64,000 nt of DNA from Ophthalmolycus amberensis. Its lineage: Eukaryota; Chordata; Actinopteri; Perciformes; Zoarcidae. Below, piece after piece: positions 61,401 to 64,000 of the stretch. The stretch lies in assembly GCA_024529925.1 (NCBI GenBank), contig JAFEUB010001789.1:1-64000 (forward strand). Reading direction: 5' to 3'. Positions within the stretch are counted from its first letter, which is position 1, and the number at the start of each line of letters is the position of its first letter. A model generated the notes under the pieces. It ran no database searches. It was not told the DNA's origin and was given only the letters and a program-made list of their open reading frames with translations. The translations under genes were made by a program, and so were the position numbers.

Positions 61401-64000
61401 TCCCTCCCTCTTCTGGTCGACTGCTATTGTGAAACATCTACAAGAAGTGAAAAATAGAAGCTGCTAAAATGAATAATTGACTGAGAACAATATTTCTGTA
61501 CTTCATGCACCAACTTTAGCTTATTAAGCTGCTGCCACACATATTAGCCAATCACTGTGGGGTCTCAGGGTGCGTTTGATTCGTGGGTTTCAGTCATTTT
61601 CTTACTCTCAGTTTTGTCTTTGAGCGGCTCGCTGGTGCTGCTGCTGCTGTTGTTGTTGTTGCTGCTGCTGTTGTTGTTGTTGTTCCCGTCGCTGCTCTGT
61701 AGAGGCTTGTGGAGGCCGTTGGTCCCGCAGGGCGGCGGCTTCAGGCTGCTGGTCCAACCTGCCGACTCGGCACACGCCCATTGCACCAGGTCCTCCACCC
61801 GCACCACCATCTTCCTGGACACCGCCAGAACCTCATCCTAAAAACACACAGAAGAGGTTCATTCCATGATTAGACTTCTGTTCTGGATGAGATGTTGTAG
61901 TTTTGTTTTCTTGAAATGTGGGAAATACTCTAAACCAACACATCAAAAATGATTTAAAAGAATATCATGAATGAAATTCTAAAGATCGTAAAAACACTAA
62001 AACATGTGACTACCTAAATTAATACATGCGTTAATAATTAAAGGCTTCACCATCTACTTAACAGCTTAAAGTCACTTGTCGGCCCTGTGGGAAGTAATCA
62101 TCTTCTGGTAAAGAGCATGATTTTAGCCAACATCACCAGCTTGATACTACTTAATGTGTAGAATAACAATGCTTGCTTACATATTTACTTAGAGGAAACT
62201 AAACATGATTTAAGTGGTAAGAGCATTAACAATACAGATGTTCACATACTCTTTACATTTTCTATTGATGCATTTATTTCACTTGGTAAAGTTTATCTTA
62301 AATTAAGATTTGGATATCAGTCAGCACGTCTTGTCGAGAAGGCAGTTTGGCAACAACTCTCGACAAAGCATGAGGAAGGAGAACCGGCCAGGAAACAAAC
62401 AATGAGGACTGACAACAATGGACTAACTTTTAACTCGAGCGAGAAAAGTCAATCTGGTTTTGGCTCGTTAGCAAATAGAAGGAAAAGACGATTCATGCGC
62501 ATGTGAAGGGGTTGGAAGTGGGGCAGAAGCATTTAACAGTTCAACAATAAAAGATTCTTAGATTCTTGTCTGAGGAAGCACTTGGTTACTCTGCTCCTCC
62601 CAAACTCCGCCTGTTCAACATTCACCTGCTCGTTCATATGTGAAGGAGAGCTTTCAGAGCTGAACGCGTGCCAAGTCTTGATTGGTTTGCTGGTGAAGTC
62701 TTTGACATTTACGTGAGAACATAAAAAGAACCTGCAGAGTGAGAGAGAGATGAGGCTGAACCTGCCCAAATAAGGATTTATTATGAAACGTAAACCGCAG
62801 TGTGGCTGAAAGCAGAAAGTGAGCTTCAGCTAAACTTTACATTTTCTCCACCATTTAAAAAAGAAAGAAAGTGATTTAGCGTTTACACAGCTGACGGCAC
62901 AAATATCTAAACATCAGAGCACTTTTTAAAAGGCGAGACGGTGACTTTAGCCGTTGGTTGTTTATTAGAACTTCACTGAATATTTGTCTCAAAGTGATTT
63001 AATACTGTTTCACAGATTAACTCTCAATCTAACTTTTGGGGGATAAAAGCCACTCTGCCCGTCTATGTAACATTAATGTAATTCTCATGTACTTTATATA
63101 TTATTATATCATTATATATTTTAATTATATATTAAATACCCCTGCAGTCTATGAGGTAAAATTAGCTTCAACTCAACCAACCACAACATTAAAGTATCGC
63201 TTATGTATAGAAATAAACCAATAATAATTATCCAGTAATAGAACACAGACAGGGGCCATTCTGAGTACTTTTACTTTGGTACTTAAAGTACATTATGTTG
63301 CTAATACTTCTATACATAAGTCACATTTCTAACACAGGACTTGTCAATGTAATGGAGTATTTTTATCGTGTTGCATTGTTACTTATACTTCAGTAATATG
63401 AGCACTTGTTCCATGACTGCATGTGATGCAGCATTTAAAAATAGAGGAAGTTTATGAGACAGAAATGCATGTTGGACTCATCACTATTCATTCATCTGTA
63501 AATAATTGGCCTTTGTAACCTCGGTTTCCTCTCTTCTCTTCTCTCCTCTCTCCGATCTGCATTTAGTCTTTCTTTTTGTTTGTGTAAAATGAGATCTGAC
63601 GCGAGTATAAACCAAACAAGCCGCTGAGAGATATTTACTGAGAATCTAGGAGCTGAACAGTCAAACTGTATTTGTCTTTATTTACTGAAGAACCACACAG
63701 AGGGTTTGCTGAGTTAATATGAAGGAAAAATAAGAAATATCACTGGATTATAATCATTGATGCATCACTTTAATGTTGGAGCTGGTAAAGGTGGAGCTCA
63801 TTTTAAATTAGATTAATCAGGTGGTTTTAAGGAGTGAAAATGTTTTACATGTGATTTTAAATAACCCATTTCATCTACATTTTATTTCAGCTGACAATGT
63901 TCCCCTGTTTAGATAATATTGGCACAATGCAGACATATTGCAGCTCACTTACGTCTGTGGTCTAAAGTGGAGCTGAAGCAGCTGACGTCTCCTCCCAGAA
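54196..64000 (-). CDS. ARID5-family AT-rich interaction domain protein (ARID5B-like; candidate arid6), 5' partial gene
   Basis: A nuclear DNA-binding transcription regulator, spliced on the minus strand and running off the right edge. Nine exons from 61837 to 54196 have GT-AG junctions and matching phases, giving 840 codons plus stop. Counting D of DEVLAVS as residue 1: ARID5B-like N-terminal region 1-154 (VEDLVQW, VLSYPQYCRFRS, YCRDTFNHPTL), AT-hook-like RGRPRKRR about 161-168, ARID about 209-298 (LGFKKIDL, ELGG, GSTSAATCTRRHYER), basic GRKPGPKPK stretch, AT hook KRGRGRPP 365-372, polyQ/H 554-569, PLNLS 655-659, basic KRPR 689-692, PADLS 729-733, VKFE 750-753, VKEE 787-790. ARID proteins bind AT-rich DNA, and ARID5B recruits chromatin modifiers (family knowledge). 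The N-terminal half matches ARID5B, but the C-terminus matches neither ARID5A nor ARID5B as I remember them, so I favour the fish paralogue arid6. A divergent arid5b duplicate is the alternative. ARID family membership is very secure; the exact name is not. Confidence 0.9.
55713..55916 (-). CDS. ARID gene exon: canonical AT hook (KRGRGRPP)
   Basis: The acceptor is CTCCGAGTAG at 55917; the donor is CACAGG then GTAACG at 55712. It is 204 nt, phase 0 to phase 0. VVVKRGRGRPPGTRNKA carries a textbook AT hook (RGRP core, residues 368-371), followed by a long Ala/Gln/Lys helix-prone stretch (IAQAKLVAQQQAKAKAAAE) that may form a coiled coil. Because both ends are phase 0, skipping it would keep the frame but drop the AT hook. 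Confidence 0.92.
56764..56959 (-). CDS. ARID gene exon: end of ARID and basic Arg/Lys-Gly-Pro region
   Basis: The acceptor is TATCTCAG at 56960, again preceded by a short (TG)n tract; the donor is CATGCT then GTAAGT at 56763. It opens with LMLPYEEHL (ARID5A/B: LVLPYVRHL, LILPYERFI), closing the ARID. An Ala/Glu-rich stretch follows, then a basic region KPRGIRGRKPLQRGRKPGPK rich in R-G-R-K-P units that resemble AT hooks. Sixty-five codons follow the split Arg, and the exon ends in phase 0. Confidence 0.93.
56967..56984 (-). promoter_or_regulatory. (TG)n tract at ARID-exon splice acceptor (56960)
   Basis: On the transcript strand about eight UG dinucleotides sit immediately before UAUCUCAG, in place of a normal polypyrimidine tract. 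The exon that follows closes the ARID. Confidence 0.8.
57077..57174 (-). CDS. ARID gene exon: DNA-binding helix-turn-helix core of ARID
   Basis: A 98-nt exon with acceptor TCACAG at 57175, preceded by a (TG)n tract, and donor GAGAG then GTCAGA at 57076. It encodes VTLDRLWKIVYNELGG and GSTSAATCTRRHYER, the most conserved part of the ARID5 group (ARID5A/B: GSTSAATCTRRHYER). The Arg codon is split AG/A with the next exon. Skipping this exon would shift the frame and remove the DNA-contacting segment. Confidence 0.97.
57181..57207 (-). promoter_or_regulatory. (TG)13 tract at ARID-core splice acceptor (57175)
   Basis: On the transcript strand about 13 UG dinucleotides are followed by UCACAG and the exon. 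UG repeats at a 3' splice site are known TDP-43 binding sites and weaken exon inclusion in CFTR exon 9. A similar effect here is inference. Confidence 0.8.
58038..58090 (-). CDS. ARID gene micro-exon: KIDLFLMYSVVKRLGGHKR
   Basis: A 53-nt exon with acceptor TCTCCTTAG at 58091 and donor AAAAGG then GTGAGT at 58037. Two bases complete the Ile codon, followed by 17 codons. It matches the central ARID helices (ARID5B INLWTMFQAAQKLGGYETI) and links exactly to the exons on both sides, so it is certain despite being too short to stand out as an open frame. Confidence 0.94.
59315..59577. repeat. Purine-rich intronic stretch (polypyrimidine on the transcript strand)
   Basis: About 260 bp of almost pure A/G on the plus strand (GAAAGAAAG, GGAAAGGAAAG, AAAGAGAAAAAAG units), beginning about 10 bp after the donor at 59586. 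It is not a perfect simple repeat. Confidence 0.8.
59587..59734 (-). CDS. ARID gene exon: first half of the ARID domain
   Basis: The acceptor is ACACTCTCAG at 59735; the donor is AAGAAGA then GTGAGT at 59586. It has 49 codons plus one base. EEQLFLDQLFAYMERLGSPI and HKVPNLGFKK are the first helices of the ARID fold (ARID5B: EQAFLVALYKYMKERKTPIERIPYLGFKQ). The preceding stretch is Trp/Cys-containing and specific to this protein. The following intron is very purine-rich on the plus strand (see findings). Confidence 0.95.
60461..60567 (-). CDS. ARID gene exon: basic AT-hook-like RGRPRKRR segment
   Basis: The acceptor is TTTTTCTGCAG at 60568; the donor is ATGAAG then GTTTGT at 60460. It has 35 codons after a split Arg. 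LRGRPRKRRGQDD aligns with ARID5B LKGRPRKKK and contains the RGRP core of an AT hook, which can also act as a nuclear-localisation patch. An Asp/Ser-rich stretch (DDRDSPNSSQSES) follows and could be phosphorylated. The exon joins the next in phase 0. Confidence 0.9.
60932..61159 (-). CDS. ARID gene exon: VLSYPQYCRFRS / YCRDTFNHPTL block
   Basis: The acceptor is TCTCCTCTCAG at 61160; the donor is TTCA then GTGAGT at 60931. Phases are 1 in and 1 out, and 75 complete codons join the neighbours through split Asn and Arg codons. IKVLSYPQYCRFRSLQRRIQ and LMYCRDTFNHPTLE are near-identical to ARID5B (VLSYPQYCRYRS, ILYCRDTFDHPTL). This is the strongest evidence that the gene belongs to the ARID5B branch, because ARID5A lacks this segment. 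Confidence 0.93.
61606..61837 (-). CDS. ARID gene exon: DEVLAVS block and Asn/Ser-rich linker
   Basis: The acceptor is GTGTTTTTAG before GATGAGG; the donor is GAGA then GTAAGA at 61605. It encodes 77 residues plus one base. DEVLAVSRKMVVRVEDLVQW parallels ARID5B DEVIAVSEKVIVKLEDLVKW, part of the BAH-like N-terminal region. The second half is low complexity: runs of Asn and Ser (GNNNNNSSSNNNNSSSS, residues 51-67) encoded by AAC/AGC repeats at about 61635-61686. The length of this tract is likely to vary between individuals. Confidence 0.88.
61838..63109. other. ARID gene intron sequence
   Basis: Apart from the candidate micro-exon (62626-62659), no coding or repeat feature is recognised. Confidence 0.5.
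62626..62659 (-). CDS. Candidate 34-nt micro-exon of the ARID gene
   Basis: The edge exon ends in phase 2 and the next secure exon starts in phase 0, so an exon of length 3n+1 is required between them. This piece is 34 nt, has AG before it and GTGAAT after it, and reads T-SESSPSHMNEQ into DEVLAVS. That is the same size and place as ARID5B TPQGRNSDHGE before DEVIAVS. A second AG at 62652-62651 would give a 25-nt version in the same phase, three residues shorter. The upstream pyrimidine tract is weak, so this is plausible but unproven. Confidence 0.45.
63110..63420 (-). repeat. Dispersed 'AAGTACTTGAGTAAA' repeat, copy D4 (about 310 bp)
   Basis: ATGAGGTAAAATTAGCTTCAACTCAACC, ACATTAAAGTATCGCTTATG, GGGGCCATTCTGAGTACTTTTAC, TACTTAAAGTACATTATG, AATGGAGTATTTTTATCG. 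This is the other end of the family seen in D3, in the same orientation and in an ARID intron. Confidence 0.75.
63953..64000 (-). CDS. Probable ARID gene N-terminal exon (3' end only)
   Basis: Forty-eight bases at the window edge end at an excellent donor (CAGAC then GTAAGT at 63952-63947). Read to leave phase 2, they encode SGRRRQLLQLHFRPQ plus the first two bases of a Thr codon. This resembles the ARID5B segment RQLL...LYFLPEDTP, which directly precedes the DEVIAVS block in that protein. The other frame begins FWEETS, like the slightly earlier ARID5B WEERTS, but hits a stop. Identification rests on a short alignment from memory. Confidence 0.5.

Noticed and set aside
63953..64000. Alternative frame FWEETS of the edge exon
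   Set aside because: Matches ARID5B WEERTS briefly but reaches a stop before the donor; the RQLLQLHFRPQ frame stays open and fits better.

Overview
The window is vertebrate nuclear DNA, most likely from a teleost (ray-finned) fish. It has intron-rich coding sequence with canonical GT-AG splice sites, very long introns and intergenic space, abundant (CA)n/(GT)n microsatellites, and fragments of dispersed repeats and LINE 3' tails of the kind common in percomorph fish introns. There is no sign of bacterial, plasmid or viral organisation. Repeat-family identities are recalled from memory, because no search could be run.

Only two genes can be supported, both on the minus strand. The right quarter (54196-64000) holds most of a gene for an ARID5-type AT-rich-interaction-domain transcription regulator. 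Nine exons join in phase from 61837 to the stop at 54196 (840 codons plus the stop codon). Two more N-terminal exons are probable, and the start lies beyond base 64000. The encoded protein has an ARID5B-like N-terminal region, the ARID DNA-binding fold, several AT-hook-like basic motifs, a polyQ/H tract, two candidate CtBP-binding motifs and two SUMO-consensus sites. Its C-terminus does not look like ARID5B or ARID5A, which suggests the fish-retained paralogue usually called arid6, but that assignment is an inference. Its 3' UTR probably runs left for 1 to 5.4 kb.

The second gene is seen only as a first coding exon (41218-41136) with a strong Kozak context. It encodes the beginning of the drebrin/Abp1 ADF-homology domain (dbn1-like). 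If transcription continues leftwards, bases 1-41135 are its first intron, more than 41 kb long. I found no further coding exon there, only microsatellites, a minisatellite, several dispersed repeat families and a cluster of LINE debris at about 34.65-35.96 kb.

Between the two genes (about 41.4-48.8 kb) lie two very long CA arrays (177 and 147 bp), two copies of a dispersed repeat, a LINE-like tail and an AT-rich degenerate tandem region. Nothing resembles an undescribed multi-gene system. The most interesting signals are in the ARID gene: paired co-repressor and SUMO motifs in its divergent tail, and UG-repeat tracts in place of ordinary polypyrimidine tracts at two consecutive splice acceptors of ARID-core exons.
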